A stretch of DNA of 64,000 bases from an uncultured Collinsella sp. (GTDB lineage: Bacteria; Actinomycetota; Coriobacteriia; Coriobacteriales; Coriobacteriaceae). The position numbers and the translations under genes are program-made. Positions 40,948 through 50,114 of this stretch are shown here, in pieces (within the stretch, counting starts at the first letter, position 1; each line of letters begins with the position of its first letter). Below the pieces are notes generated by a model that did no database searches, was not told the origin of the DNA, and saw nothing but the letters and a program-made list of their open reading frames with translations. The stretch is taken from positions 98,467 to 162,466 of the forward strand of contig CABSNU010000001.1 of the NCBI GenBank assembly GCA_902479135.1, read 5' to 3'.

Positions 40948-41880
40948 ATGTCCGATTTGATTAAACTCACGCCGATCTTCCACGAGAAGATTTGGGGCGG
41001 CCGCCAACTGGAGACCGTCTTTGGCTATGGCATTCCCGAGGGTCCCATCGGCGAGTGCTGGGCCATCTCGGCACATCCCAACGGCGACTGCCAGATCGCC
41101 GAGGGTTCCTACGCCGGCCACACGCTGTCGTGGCTGTGGGCCGAGCACCGCGAGCTCTTTGGCAACTGCGAGGGCAAGGAGTTCCCGCTGCTCATTAAGA
41201 TTCTGGACGCCAAGGACGATCTGTCGATCCAGATCCACCCCAACGACGAGTACGCCGCCGAGCACGAGAACGGCAGCCTGGGCAAGACCGAGTGCTGGTA
41301 CGTGCTGGATTGCGAGCCCGGTGCCACGATCATCGTCGGCCAGCGCGCGCATGACCGCGCCGAGGCCGCACAGATGATTGAGGACGGCCGTTGGGACGAC
41401 ATGCTCAACGTGCTGCCGATCCACAAGGGCGACTTTTTCCAGATCGACTCCGGCACCGTGCACGCCATCAAGACCGGCACGTTGATTCTTGAGACGCAGC
41501 AGTCGAGTGACGTGACGTATCGCCTGTACGACTACGACCGCCCGGGCACCGACGGCAAGCTGCGCCCGCTGCACATTGAGCAGAGCCTGGACTGCATTAA
41601 CTTTAACGCACAGGCCCCGACCGACGGTACCGTGACCGCACCTGAGGTCGACGGCGTGACCGAGCTGGAGTCCAACCCCTGTTACACCGTCGACCGCGTG
41701 CGCGTGGACGGCAGCAAGACCTTGGACCAGCGCTGGCCCTTCATGTGCCTGTCAGTCATCGACGGCGAAGGCACCGTCTGCGGCGACCCCGTCCACAAGG
41801 GAAGCCACCTGCTAGCTCCGAGCACCGTCAGCTCCATCGACCTCGAAGGCAAGATGGAACTGATCGTCTCGCACCTGTAG
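40948..41880 (+). CDS. manA: Mannose-6-phosphate isomerase, class I
   Basis: The gene encodes 310 residues. The ATG at 40948 is chosen because GGGGG lies seven bases before it, while the ATG at 40942 is too close. The zinc-binding region LSIQIHPNDEYA, the Glu-containing GKTECWYVLDC, and the His of DSGTVHAIKTG are present. ILETQQSSDVTYRLYDYDR is a family signature. It interconverts mannose-6-phosphate and fructose-6-phosphate. The length is that of the short Firmicutes-type ManA. It probably forms an operon with the GntR gene upstream. Confidence 0.93.
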   Translation: MSDLIKLTPIFHEKIWGGRQLETVFGYGIPEGPIGECWAISAHPNGDCQIAEGSYAGHTLSWLWAEHRELFGNCEGKEFPLLIKILDAKDDLSIQIHPNDEYAAEHENGSLGKTECWYVLDCEPGATIIVGQRAHDRAEAAQMIEDGRWDDMLNVLPIHKGDFFQIDSGTVHAIKTGTLILETQQSSDVTYRLYDYDRPGTDGKLRPLHIEQSLDCINFNAQAPTDGTVTAPEVDGVTELESNPCYTVDRVRVDGSKTLDQRWPFMCLSVIDGEGTVCGDPVHKGSHLLAPSTVSSIDLEGKMELIVSHL

Positions 41881-41906
41881 ATCGCACCAACAACCCAAAC
41901 GCAACA

Positions 41907-41940
41907 AGGGGCTCCCCCGTCTATGTACGGGAGAGCCCCT
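41907..41940 (+). terminator. Hairpin after manA
   Basis: AGGGGCTCCCCCGT and ACGGGAGAGCCCCT pair with one mismatch around a 6-base loop. The T-run is weak. Confidence 0.55.
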
Positions 41941-42024
41941 ACTCGTATCTATTTATCAGCCCACCCGGCTCTCCAGATTAAAAAGCGAACGAGCAGAGCA
42001 ACGTTCGCAAGCAGCGTTATCTAA

Positions 42025-42154
42025 GGACCTGGGCGGGCGTATGGGGCAACATCGATCGCGAGTTCCGCACGCAAAGGAGGCCACTTAATGTGGCCTCCGT
42101 CTTGCGCAGGACTGCCCGAGCAGGCGATGTTGCCCCATACGCCCGCCCGGGTCC
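42025..42154. repeat. 130-bp nested inverted repeat
   Basis: Two 30-base arms (42025-42054 and 42125-42154, one mismatch, with GTATGGGGCAACATCG at the inner side) enclose a second hairpin, CGCAA.GGAGGCCAC with GTGGCCTCC.TTGCG (about 42069-42105). It ends seven bases from the pcrA stop. It may serve as a terminator for both convergent genes, but is far larger than needed. Confidence 0.85.
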
Positions 42155-42161
42155 GCCGGGA

Positions 42162-45062
42162 TTACGACAGCTTGACGATCGGTGCAAAGCCCTTCATGAG
42201 CTTTTTGGTCTGGCCGGTCTTTTCGAATTGAACCTCGATCATGTCGCCCGCGACGCTGATAACGGTACCCGTGCCAAAGGTCTTGTGGCTCACGGTATCG
42301 CCCGCGGCAAAGTCCTGCGACGCGCTGGCGCGATCGACCTTGCGCTCCACCGTCGGCGAAACCTTGGACGACGGCTTCTTAGCTCGCGGTGCACCCGAGC
42401 CAAAGGTCGAGGCAACGCGGCCGGCATCGGGCGAAACGCCACGATGGCGCTCGGTACCGTAGCTGCTGCCGCCAAAGAAATCGTCGAAGCTCGATCCGCC
42501 ACGCGAACCGGAACCGCCGGTCGAGCGCGTGCGCGAGCCAAAGACCTTGCCGCCATACATGTCCGAGCCCATGCCCGAGCCAAAGGTGCCGTGACGGTCG
42601 CCGCGCTTCTCCCAGCCCGTGCCCTCAAAGCCGGCAGAGCCGATACCGCTAAACTCGATATCCTCAAACGGAATCTCGTTGAGGAAGCGCGAGCGCGGGT
42701 TGGCAGAAGTCGAGCCGTAGGTGCGGCGCGTGGCCGCATATGTCAGGAACAGGCGCTTGCGGGCGCGCGTGATGGCGACGTAGGCCAAGCGACGCTCTTC
42801 CTCGAGCTTGCCCGGGTCATCGCTGCCGCCAAAATCGTGTACGTGCGGGAAGATGCCCTCCTCCATGCCGGCAACGAAGACCGCCGGGAACTCCAGGCCC
42901 TTGGCGGAGTGGATGGTCATCATGGTGATGGCATGCGTCTCGCCGGCAAGAGAATCCAAGTCGGAGCGCAGGGCCAGCCATTCCATGAGTGCCGGCAGCG
43001 CCTTACAGGTGAGCGGACCGTAGGTGCGCTCGATCTCGTCGGCATGCACGGCGCCCGCCGGTAGCTCTGTTGGCACGGCATACGCGTTGCCCGCGATGGC
43101 GGCGGCCAGGGCATCCTGCGGCGAGAGCGCCGGGGCGGCCAGGCTATCGAGCGGATTGGAACCCGCGGCGTCACGAGCGCCGACGAGTGCCTCAAACGAG
43201 GATGCCGGTGCAGACGGCCCCGGCTCGGGCGTGGGCGCACTCACCACGACGGGCTCGGACTCGGCGCCGGCAGGCACGTCGGCAACACCGGCTGCGCGCA
43301 GCTCTTCTAGACTCTCGAGCGTGCCCTCGATATCCTCGTGCGTCTCCTCAAATTCGGCGGCGACGCCCAGGAATTCCTGGATGTTCTCGGCGCGGCTCTC
43401 GGACTCCATGGTGCCCTCGGCGCGAAACGCCTGCAGCAGGCCCGTCTTGTCGACAATCATCTCGACGACATCCTTGAGCTCGCCGTCCATGCGACGGCCC
43501 TCGCGCACCAGCGCCACAAAACTCGACAGGCCGTTGCGCACCTTGGCACTAAACATGCCCGTCTCGGCTGTTGCGATCTCGCAGGCCTGGAAGAACGAGC
43601 AGCGGTTGTCGCGCGCCAGCTGCTCGATCTTTTGGATCGAGGTGGAGCCGATGCCGCGGCGCGGCGTGTTGATGACGCGCTTGACGCTCATCTCGTCGGC
43701 CGGGTTCACGATCATCTTGAGGTAGGCCATGACGTCGCGAATCTCGGCGCGGTCGAAGAATCGCGTGCCGCCGACGATCTTGTAGGGCACGCCCGCGCGC
43801 AGGAACATATCTTCGAGGATACGCGACTGGGCGTTGGTGCGGTAGAACACGGCGATATCGTCGTAGCTCGTACCCTTGGCATGCAGCTTCTCGATCTCGC
43901 CGGCAATCCAGCGGCCCTCGTCGCGCTCGTCGCTCGCCTGGAAGGCCTGGATCTTCTCGCCATCGCCCTCGGCCGTAAACAGGCGCTTGTCTTTGCGCTG
44001 CGAATTGTGACGCACCACGGCGTTGGCGGCGCTCAGGATATGGCCCGTAGAGCGATAGTTCTGCTCCAGCTTGACGGTCTTGCAGTTTTTAAAGTCCTTC
44101 TCAAAGTCCAGGATGTTGGTGATGTCGGCGCCACGCCAGCTATAAATGGACTGGTCGTCGTCGCCCACGACCATAAGGTTTTGGTACTTGGCGGCCAGCA
44201 GGTTGGCGATTTCGTACTGGACGTGGTTGGTGTCCTGATACTCGTCGACGCTAATGTAGCGGAAGCGCTCTTGGTACTTGTCGAGCACCTCGGGGCGGGT
44301 GCGCAGTAGCTCGAGCGTGCGCACGAGCAGGTCGTCGAAGTCCATCGCGTTGGCGGCACGCAGGCGGCGCTCCAGCTCCAGGTAGACTTGCGCGGCCTTT
44401 TTGTCATTGGGGCTGTCAGCGGATTTGAGCATGTCCTCGGGCCCGATCATGGCGTTTTTGGCCGAGCTGATCTTGCTGCGGATCATGTTGATGGGGAACT
44501 GCTTTTGCTCGATGCCGAGCGCCTGCATAATGTCACGCACCATGCGCTTTGAGTCATCGTCATCGTAGATGGTGAACTGGCCGGTGTAGCCCAGCAGGTC
44601 GGCGTCCTCGCGCAGCATGCGCACGCACATGGCATGGAAGGTGCACACCCACATGCCACGGGTGCCGCTGGGAATGAGTGCCGCCAGACGCTCGCGCATC
44701 TCGGCCGCAGCCTTGTTGGTAAACGTAATGGCAAGAACCTGCCAAGGCTTAACACCCAGGTCGCCGAGCATATGTGCGATGCGGAAGGTCAGGACGCGGG
44801 TCTTGCCCGAGCCAGCACCGGCAAGGACCAGCAGCGGACCCTCGGTGGTCAGGACCGCCTCGCGCTGGGCGGGATTAAGGCTGTCGATGTCGACGAGCGG
44901 CTTGGCGGGTTTGGGTGCCGGCGCAGGAGCGTCGTAGATGTCGAGCGGAACGAGCTCGGGCTCCGGCGCAGCGGGGGCGGTGTATGCATCGAGTGGCACG
45001 GGTTCCGGCGCGGGCGGCACGGGTACCGCGGCGTTCTTTTCCCAGGGCAAGGGCTGGGTCAT
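42162..45062 (-). CDS. pcrA: UvrD/PcrA-type DNA helicase
   Basis: The gene encodes 966 residues; ATG 45062 follows GAGGAG. Motif I AGAGSGKTRVL lies at residues 81-91, LAITFTNKAAAEMRERL follows, then VDEYQDTN (motif II), GDDDQSIYSWRGA, and MTIHSAKGLEFPAVFVAG near 712. Two additions stand out. One is a Pro/Ala-rich N-terminal extension of about 57 residues with repeated VPLD.Y. The other is an insertion of roughly 90-100 residues before the MTIHSAKG motif. The C-terminus has VSHKTFGTGTVISVAG, the Tudor-like domain that binds RNA polymerase. It unwinds DNA in repair. Confidence 0.94.
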   Translation of the reverse strand: MTQPLPWEKNAAVPVPPAPEPVPLDAYTAPAAPEPELVPLDIYDAPAPAPKPAKPLVDIDSLNPAQREAVLTTEGPLLVLAGAGSGKTRVLTFRIAHMLGDLGVKPWQVLAITFTNKAAAEMRERLAALIPSGTRGMWVCTFHAMCVRMLREDADLLGYTGQFTIYDDDDSKRMVRDIMQALGIEQKQFPINMIRSKISSAKNAMIGPEDMLKSADSPNDKKAAQVYLELERRLRAANAMDFDDLLVRTLELLRTRPEVLDKYQERFRYISVDEYQDTNHVQYEIANLLAAKYQNLMVVGDDDQSIYSWRGADITNILDFEKDFKNCKTVKLEQNYRSTGHILSAANAVVRHNSQRKDKRLFTAEGDGEKIQAFQASDERDEGRWIAGEIEKLHAKGTSYDDIAVFYRTNAQSRILEDMFLRAGVPYKIVGGTRFFDRAEIRDVMAYLKMIVNPADEMSVKRVINTPRRGIGSTSIQKIEQLARDNRCSFFQACEIATAETGMFSAKVRNGLSSFVALVREGRRMDGELKDVVEMIVDKTGLLQAFRAEGTMESESRAENIQEFLGVAAEFEETHEDIEGTLESLEELRAAGVADVPAGAESEPVVVSAPTPEPGPSAPASSFEALVGARDAAGSNPLDSLAAPALSPQDALAAAIAGNAYAVPTELPAGAVHADEIERTYGPLTCKALPALMEWLALRSDLDSLAGETHAITMMTIHSAKGLEFPAVFVAGMEEGIFPHVHDFGGSDDPGKLEEERRLAYVAITRARKRLFLTYAATRRTYGSTSANPRSRFLNEIPFEDIEFSGIGSAGFEGTGWEKRGDRHGTFGSGMGSDMYGGKVFGSRTRSTGGSGSRGGSSFDDFFGGSSYGTERHRGVSPDAGRVASTFGSGAPRAKKPSSKVSPTVERKVDRASASQDFAAGDTVSHKTFGTGTVISVAGDMIEVQFEKTGQTKKLMKGFAPIVKLS

Positions 45063-45200
45063 GGGCGACTCCTCATCTGACGGACGGCGCGCCTGCGGGC
45101 AGCGCCATAGTTTGAGCCGTACCAGTATACCGAGCCGCGCGGACACCGACGCAAATCACACCACGACTCCGCGCACCGCCACCACCCAAGCTCCCCCAAA

Positions 45201-45270
45201 TAAGTTGCGGTGAAATAGTTCCTGAAACCAGCCTTCTGGCCCTCAAACAGGAACTATTCCACCGCAACTT
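45201..45270. repeat. 71-bp palindromic repeat, copy 3
   Basis: AAGTTGCGGTGAAATAGTTC and GAACTATTCCACCGCAACTT form the same hairpin as the copies at 27254 and 28393, with inner arm bases changed on both sides so that pairing is kept. Confidence 0.9.
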
Positions 45271-45336
45271 CGATTGGCTTGGAGGGATAGAATATCTACC
45301 ATTTCTACCCCGTCCCTACATGGCAGGAGGGCTGTT

Positions 45337-46334
45337 GTGAAGCATAAGGTGCTCTATTACATGGTCGACGGTTCGACCGAGGCGGGCCAGGCGGCGCTCG
45401 ACGCAATCGAAGGTGGCGACCAAATTGAGTTGGTGGGCCGCGCGCACGAGCCCAACGTCTGCCCTACTGCCGAGCAGTTGATAGGCTGCGAGGGCTTTGT
45501 CGGCGAGTTCGGTCCCGTCGATGATGCATGTGCCGACGCCATGGCAGCCGCGGGAATGCGCATTGTCTCGAACATGTCTATCGGCCTGAACCATGTGGCA
45601 GTAAATCGTCTGGCCTCCTACGGCATTACCGTCACCAACTGTCCCGGGTACTGCTCGGACGACGTCGCTCAACACGCCATCGCCTTGATGCTTGACTTGA
45701 TGCGACAGGTCACGTTGCTCAACCGCGACGTGCGCGACGGCGCCTGGAATCCACTTGCCGGTACACCATGCATCGCACGCAGGGCCGCACGTTGGGATTG
45801 GTCTTTTTTGGCAGCATCGCGCGTGCTGTTGTGCCCATCGCGCAAGCGCTCGGCATGAAGGTACTGGTGTGGGCGCCGACCAAGACGGCAGAAGAGCTTG
45901 CCGCCGCCGGTTGCGCCAAGGCTCAAACGCTCGATGAACTGCTCGGCGCATCGGATATCGTCAGCCTGCATTGTCCGCTGATTCCCGAGACCGAGAAGCT
46001 GATTGGCAAGCGCGAACTTGCGCTTATGAAACCCACGGCATTTTTGATTAACACGGCCCGCGGGCCCATCGTGGATGAGAATGCCCTAGTCGCCGCGTTG
46101 GACGAGGGCATCGCCAGCGGTGGCACGCGCGGCATCTGCGGCGCCGCGCTCGACGTGCTCGCCGATGAGACCGCGCCCAACCAGGCTCTGATCTCACACC
46201 CGCGCTGCATTGTCACGCCCCATTGTGCGTACAGCACGCAGGAAGCCTACGACACCGTCCGTCGCATGTCGCTGCAGGCCGTAGTAGACAAGCTCGTCTT
46301 TAACCGCAAGCCCGAACACACCGTGACCGAATAA
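45337..46334 (+). pseudogene. D-2-hydroxyacid dehydrogenase, frameshifted
   Basis: The GTG at 45337 follows AGGAGG. The first frame reads through KHKVLYYMVDGST, SIGLNHVAVNRLA and NCPGYCSDDVAQHAIALML, then loses similarity after WNPLAGTP. The frame one base earlier takes over at about 45768 (MHRTQGRTLGLVFFGSIAR, the NAD-binding loop, then INTARGPIVDENALV and VTPHCAYSTQEA). Together they make one phosphoglycerate/lactate dehydrogenase-like enzyme of about 330 residues. A single-base deletion at about 45765-45770 explains it. No slippery heptamer is present. It is either a recent pseudogene or a sequencing error. Confidence 0.85.
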
Positions 46335-46368
46335 TTGGTGCAAACAAACCTGGCCCCAATGCACCAAT
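46334..46368. repeat. TGGTGCA inverted repeat, copy 2
   Basis: ATTGGTGCA and TGCACCAAT are perfect 9-bp arms 17 bases apart. The core resembles the copy at 38829-38861. Confidence 0.75.
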
Positions 46369-46403
46369 CACGGAGCCGCCGATGTCATAGCAACGGCAGC
46401 GAG

Positions 46404-46501
46404 CGGCGGCCAGAGCGAACAAATTGGCATGAAAAGAGGGCGGCATAGACCTTTTGGTCATGCCGCCCTCTTTGAATGACAAGCTGTCGCTCTGGCCGCC
46501 G
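46404..46501. terminator. Nested hairpin with inner bidirectional terminator
   Basis: The inner stem AAAGAGGGCGGCA/TGCCGCCCTCTTT (46433-46473) is a terminator on both strands. An outer stem CGGCGGCCAGAGCGA with its complement (46404-46418, 46487-46501) encloses it. Confidence 0.85.
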
Positions 46502-46517
46502 CGCAGCGTCAACCAAG

Positions 46518-47498
46518 TTACAGGCCGAGCATCGGCACCGCTACAAAGAAGTATGCAAGCACTACGATGCCCAGGACGATTCGGTAAACGCCGAAGCACT
46601 TAAAGTCGTGACGGCGGACAAAGCCCATGAGCCACTTGATGGCGATGAGCGAAACCACAAAGGCCACGACGCAGCCCACGCCCAAGATGGCGACCTCGTT
46701 GGCGCCAAACGTGCCGCCCTTAATGAAGTACTTGACCAGCTTGAGCGCGCTCGCACCGAACATAACGGGGATGGCCAGGAAGAACGTGAACTTGGATGCC
46801 ACCGAGCGCGTGCAGCCCAAAAGCAGGCCACCGATGATGGTGGAGCCCGAGCGCGACGTACCCGGCACCAGCGAAAGTACCTGGAAGCAACCGATGCCCA
46901 GCGCCGTCTTCCAGCTCAGGTCCTCGAGCGTAGTGATGGAGCCAAAGTCCAGATCCTCGTTATCGTCCTCATCCTCGGCAACAGCCGCTGCGGGCGCTGC
47001 AAAGTGCGCACCGGCGGGACGTCCGCCCGCCACCACGGCACGCGAACCAAACGAACCGGCAACGGCCATTTCCTCGCGCTTGCTGGCGCGCCAGTTCTCG
47101 ATCACGATAAACAGCACGCCGTACACGATAAGCGCCAGCGCCACGACGGGAGCGTTGTAGAAATGCTCCTCCATCCAGTCGTTGAGCGGCAGGCCGATCG
47201 CCGCGGCAGGAATACAGCCGAGCACGATCTTGCCCCACAGCACCCACGTGTCGCGACGGCCTTCCTTGCCCTTGCTGGGCGAGAACGGGTTGAGCTCGTG
47301 GAAGAACAGCACGCAGACGGCCAGAATGGCGCCAAGCTGAATCACGACTAGGAACATGTTCCAGAACGTCTCGCTCACGTTCATCTTGACGAACTCGTCC
47401 ACCAAGATCATGTGACCCGTCGACGAAACCGGCAGCCATTCGGTGATGCCCTCGACCAGGCCCATGAAGGCAGATTTTAGAAGCTCGATAATATCCAA
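46518..47498 (-). CDS. uppP: Undecaprenyl-diphosphatase
   Basis: The gene encodes 326 residues from the TTG at 47498, with GAGGGGG five bases before it. The catalytic motifs GITEWLPVSSTGHMIL (17-32) and LVPGTSRSGSTIIGG (210-224) are intact, in a membrane protein with about eight helices. UppP recycles the lipid carrier of cell-wall synthesis and gives bacitracin tolerance. Between helices, residues about 137-195 form an unusual hydrophilic insertion that is first Ala/Gly-rich and then acidic (AEDEDDNEDLDFG), which common UppP proteins of about 270 residues lack. Confidence 0.93.
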   Translation of the reverse strand: MDIIELLKSAFMGLVEGITEWLPVSSTGHMILVDEFVKMNVSETFWNMFLVVIQLGAILAVCVLFFHELNPFSPSKGKEGRRDTWVLWGKIVLGCIPAAAIGLPLNDWMEEHFYNAPVVALALIVYGVLFIVIENWRASKREEMAVAGSFGSRAVVAGGRPAGAHFAAPAAAVAEDEDDNEDLDFGSITTLEDLSWKTALGIGCFQVLSLVPGTSRSGSTIIGGLLLGCTRSVASKFTFFLAIPVMFGASALKLVKYFIKGGTFGANEVAILGVGCVVAFVVSLIAIKWLMGFVRRHDFKCFGVYRIVLGIVVLAYFFVAVPMLGL

Positions 47499-47747
47499 AG
47501 GGACCCCCTCGTTAGACACCCGCCGGTAGATGTTCTGCGGACGATGCGGGCGATGTCCCATTATCAACCGTTGGCGGTGCGACCGCGCCTACCCTTACCA
47601 AAAAACTCGCCCGTTCACAGAATTGCGAGCGGTCAAACCGAAATCCTTGGGTATAACTGCAACAAGATAAAGTGTCCGGCGGCCAACGCGCCCGCGCCCG
47701 CCCGACGCACGAGCCCCGCGCCCGTGCGATAGACCAAGGAGGAAACC

Positions 47748-48185
47748 ATGAACGAGGGCTACACCAAGGTATTTGTTTCACTCGACGGTACTGAACAGCA
47801 GGATTTTGTGCTCGCACGCGCCATCAAAGTCGCCGCGAACAACGGCGCTAAGCTGATCATCGGCCACGTCATCGATTCCACGGCACTCGAGAGTGCCGGT
47901 TCCTATCCGGTCGATCTGGTCAACGGCCTAGAGGAGGCATTTAAGAACTCCATCGCCAAGCAGCTCGAAGAGGCCAAGGCCAATCCCGACATTCCCGAGG
48001 TCGAGGTCATGATTCGCGCCGGTCGTATTCGCGAGACGCTCAAGGACGAGATGCTCGACGTGGTCAAGCCCGACCTGGTGCTCTGCGGCGCTCGCGGCCT
48101 GTCCTCGATCAAGTATGCGCTCCTGGGCTCGATTTCGACGTTTTTGCTGCGCAATACGGACTGCGACATTTTGGTCGTGAAGTAG
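47748..48185 (+). CDS. Universal stress protein UspA family
   Basis: The 145-residue protein starts at ATG 47748 with AAGGAGG upstream. The UspA fold shows KVFVSLDGTEQQDFVLARAI at the N-terminus, LIIGHVIDS, and the ATP-binding end pattern LVLCGARGLSSIKYALLGSI (G-x2-G-x9-G-S). Such proteins respond to stress and often bind ATP. It is alone, with a nested hairpin and a bidirectional terminator downstream. Confidence 0.92.
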   Translation: MNEGYTKVFVSLDGTEQQDFVLARAIKVAANNGAKLIIGHVIDSTALESAGSYPVDLVNGLEEAFKNSIAKQLEEAKANPDIPEVEVMIRAGRIRETLKDEMLDVVKPDLVLCGARGLSSIKYALLGSISTFLLRNTDCDILVVK

Positions 48186-48199
48186 CGTTGCTCCCACCG

Positions 48200-48290
48200 G
48201 CCGCGGGGCCTGCGGGGTTTCCACGGGCACGTCCTCGCCGCGTTGCGGCTGCGGGATGTGCCCTTAGGAAACCCCTCCCGGCCCCGCGGC
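48200..48290. repeat. Nested GC-rich hairpin
   Basis: Three segments pair in order across the element: GCCGCGGGGCC/GGCCCCGCGGC, GGGGTTTCC/GGAAACCCC and GGGCAC/GTGCCC, with small bulges and a GC-rich apex. Confidence 0.7.
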
Positions 48291-48332
48291 CTTCGCAGCC
48301 TTACTTCAACGAGTTGTCTGATAGAAAAATGG

Positions 48333-48364
48333 CGTGCCGCCCCGTTTGGGGCGGCACGTTTTTG
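48333..48364. terminator. Bidirectional terminator between uspA and the sensor kinase
   Basis: CGTGCCGCCCC and GGGGCGGCACG form an 11-bp stem with T-runs on both sides. Confidence 0.92.
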
Positions 48365-48389
48365 TTTGGGCGGGCGTCTGCCGCGTGCG

Positions 48390-49433
48390 TTACTCGAAGT
48401 ATTGGAATTTGTTGGTCGAGAAGGCGAACGTTACGACGAAGCCTTCGCCAGGCTCGGATGCTGCGGTGACGTCGATGCCCATCTTGGAGCACAGACGCGC
48501 CACCAGGTAGAGGCCGATGCCCGTTGCGCGCTTGGTGGTGCGGCCGTTGTCGCCGGTAAAGCCCTTCTCGAACACGCGCGGCAGGTCGGCCGCGCTCACG
48601 CCGCAGCCGTTGTCCGCAACGGTGAGCTCGATGCGCTCGCTTGCCAGGCCCTCGTCCAACAACGCTCCCGAAAACACGATCCTCGCGCCGTCCTCACGCG
48701 CATATTTAATGCTGTTCTGAATGAGCTGGCCCAGAATAAACTCAAGCCACTTCTCGTCGGTAAAGACCTCAAAGTCGAGGTTCTCGCACACCGGAGCCAC
48801 GTGCGCCGCGATAAGTTCGCGCGCGTTGGCTTTAATCGCGCCCGTCACCAAGGTCTTGAGATCCCAACGGCGAATCAGGTAGTCGCGCTCCACGACTTCC
48901 GAGCGCGCATAGTACAGTGCCTGGTCGATATAGCGCTCAACGCGAGCCAGCTCGCGACCCAGGTCATCCACACGCGACAGGTCGTCTTCGCTGCCGTCCA
49001 GGTTTTCAAGAATCAGATGGGCTGCCGCCAGGGGCAACTTGGCCTCGTGGACCCAGCTTTCGATATAGTCGCGATAGTCGTCGGTTTGGCGTCGCCCTTC
49101 CGCTACCTCATCGCAAGCCGCCTTGCCCACGCGGCGCAGGACTTCGTATTCAAGCTCGCCCTCGGCATAGGTCGGACACTGCACCATCTCCTGCACCCAT
49201 GCGGGGCTTTCCAGCTCCTCGGCCGCGCGCTCCAGCTGGTGCAAAAATCGACGACGACGCGCGTACTCGATCACGATGCCGAGCATGCCAAAGATAAAGG
49301 ACACGCCGACCGCCACGACCACGATGGAAGCGGGTGCCCCGGCGACCGTCAGCACAAAGCAGCTCAACAGCACGCCGCACGTCCACACGGCGACGGGAAG
49401 CAGCGCATCTTTGAAGAATTTGCTAAACGACAT
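48390..49433 (-). CDS. Sensor histidine kinase, BceS-like
   Basis: The protein has 347 residues from ATG 49433; a GTG three codons earlier touches the regulator's stop. Two membrane helices near residues 12-32 and 38-56 have almost no loop between them, the pattern of intramembrane-sensing kinases. The H-box is YIESWVHEAKLPLAAAHL, followed by QNSIKYARED (N-box), DNGCGVSAADLPRVFEKGF and ATGIGLYLVARL. BceS-type kinases usually sense cell-wall antibiotics through a partner ABC transporter. No such transporter is near, but uppP lies 2 kb away. Confidence 0.9.
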   Translation of the reverse strand: MSFSKFFKDALLPVAVWTCGVLLSCFVLTVAGAPASIVVVAVGVSFIFGMLGIVIEYARRRRFLHQLERAAEELESPAWVQEMVQCPTYAEGELEYEVLRRVGKAACDEVAEGRRQTDDYRDYIESWVHEAKLPLAAAHLILENLDGSEDDLSRVDDLGRELARVERYIDQALYYARSEVVERDYLIRRWDLKTLVTGAIKANARELIAAHVAPVCENLDFEVFTDEKWLEFILGQLIQNSIKYAREDGARIVFSGALLDEGLASERIELTVADNGCGVSAADLPRVFEKGFTGDNGRTTKRATGIGLYLVARLCSKMGIDVTAASEPGEGFVVTFAFSTNKFQYFE

Positions 49434-49442
49434 AGCTGGCAC

Positions 49443-50114
49443 CTAGACCGAATAGCCTTGGCCGCGATGCGTGGTCAGATACCCCTTGACGCCGATTTTT
49501 TCGAGCGTCGTGCGCAGGCGGTTGATGTTGACAGTGAGCGTGTTGTCGTCCACAAAGGCATCGGAGTCCCACAGGTCCTGCATGATGGCCGAGCGCGAGA
49601 CGATCTTGCCCGCGCGGCTCAGAAGCAGCGAGAGAATGCGCAGCTCATTTTTGGTGAGCTCGGTGCTGTCGCCGGTCACCGTGTTGGTGACCATAGAACG
49701 GGCGAGGTCGAGCTCCAGCCCCTTGTGGACGAGCGTGCTGCGCTCGCCGGCAGCGGCGGTGCGTCGCAGCAGTGCGTTAATGCGCGCCACAAGCACGCGG
49801 GCGCTGTAGGGCTTGGGGACAAAGTCGTCCGCGCCGAGCGTCATGGCCATGACCTCGTCGATCTCGGTCGTGCGCGACGTGAGGACGATGATGGGAACCT
49901 CGGATTCGCGGCGGACTTCGTGGCAGATATGCTGGCCGTCTTTGACGGGAAGCGTCAGGTCGAGCAATACCAAGTCGGGTGCAGCGGCCAGGATGTCACG
50001 CGAGACGTGCTCGAACGATTCGCAGGCCTCGACCTCAAAACCGGCACGAGCAAGGATGTCGGCAAGCTCGCGACGAATGGGCTCGTCGTCCTCAACGATA
50101 TAGATCAGCGCCAT
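49443..50114 (-). CDS. OmpR-family response regulator
   Basis: The 223-residue protein has a receiver domain (IYIVEDDEPIRRELAD, the phospho-Asp in DLVLLDLTLPVKDG, and KPYSARVLVARINALLRR) and a winged-helix DNA-binding domain (LTKNELRILSLLLSRAGKIV, VDDNTLTVNINRLRTTLE, YLTTHRGQGYSV). The gene precedes the BceS-like kinase with which it surely pairs. It is the BceR type by layout. Its targets are not visible here. Confidence 0.94.
   Translation of the reverse strand: MALIYIVEDDEPIRRELADILARAGFEVEACESFEHVSRDILAAAPDLVLLDLTLPVKDGQHICHEVRRESEVPIIVLTSRTTEIDEVMAMTLGADDFVPKPYSARVLVARINALLRRTAAAGERSTLVHKGLELDLARSMVTNTVTGDSTELTKNELRILSLLLSRAGKIVSRSAIMQDLWDSDAFVDDNTLTVNINRLRTTLEKIGVKGYLTTHRGQGYSV

Noticed and set aside
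45765..45790. Programmed frameshift in the hydroxyacid dehydrogenase
   Set aside because: No slippery heptamer or downstream structure is visible at the join, and the enzyme family is not known to use frameshifting.
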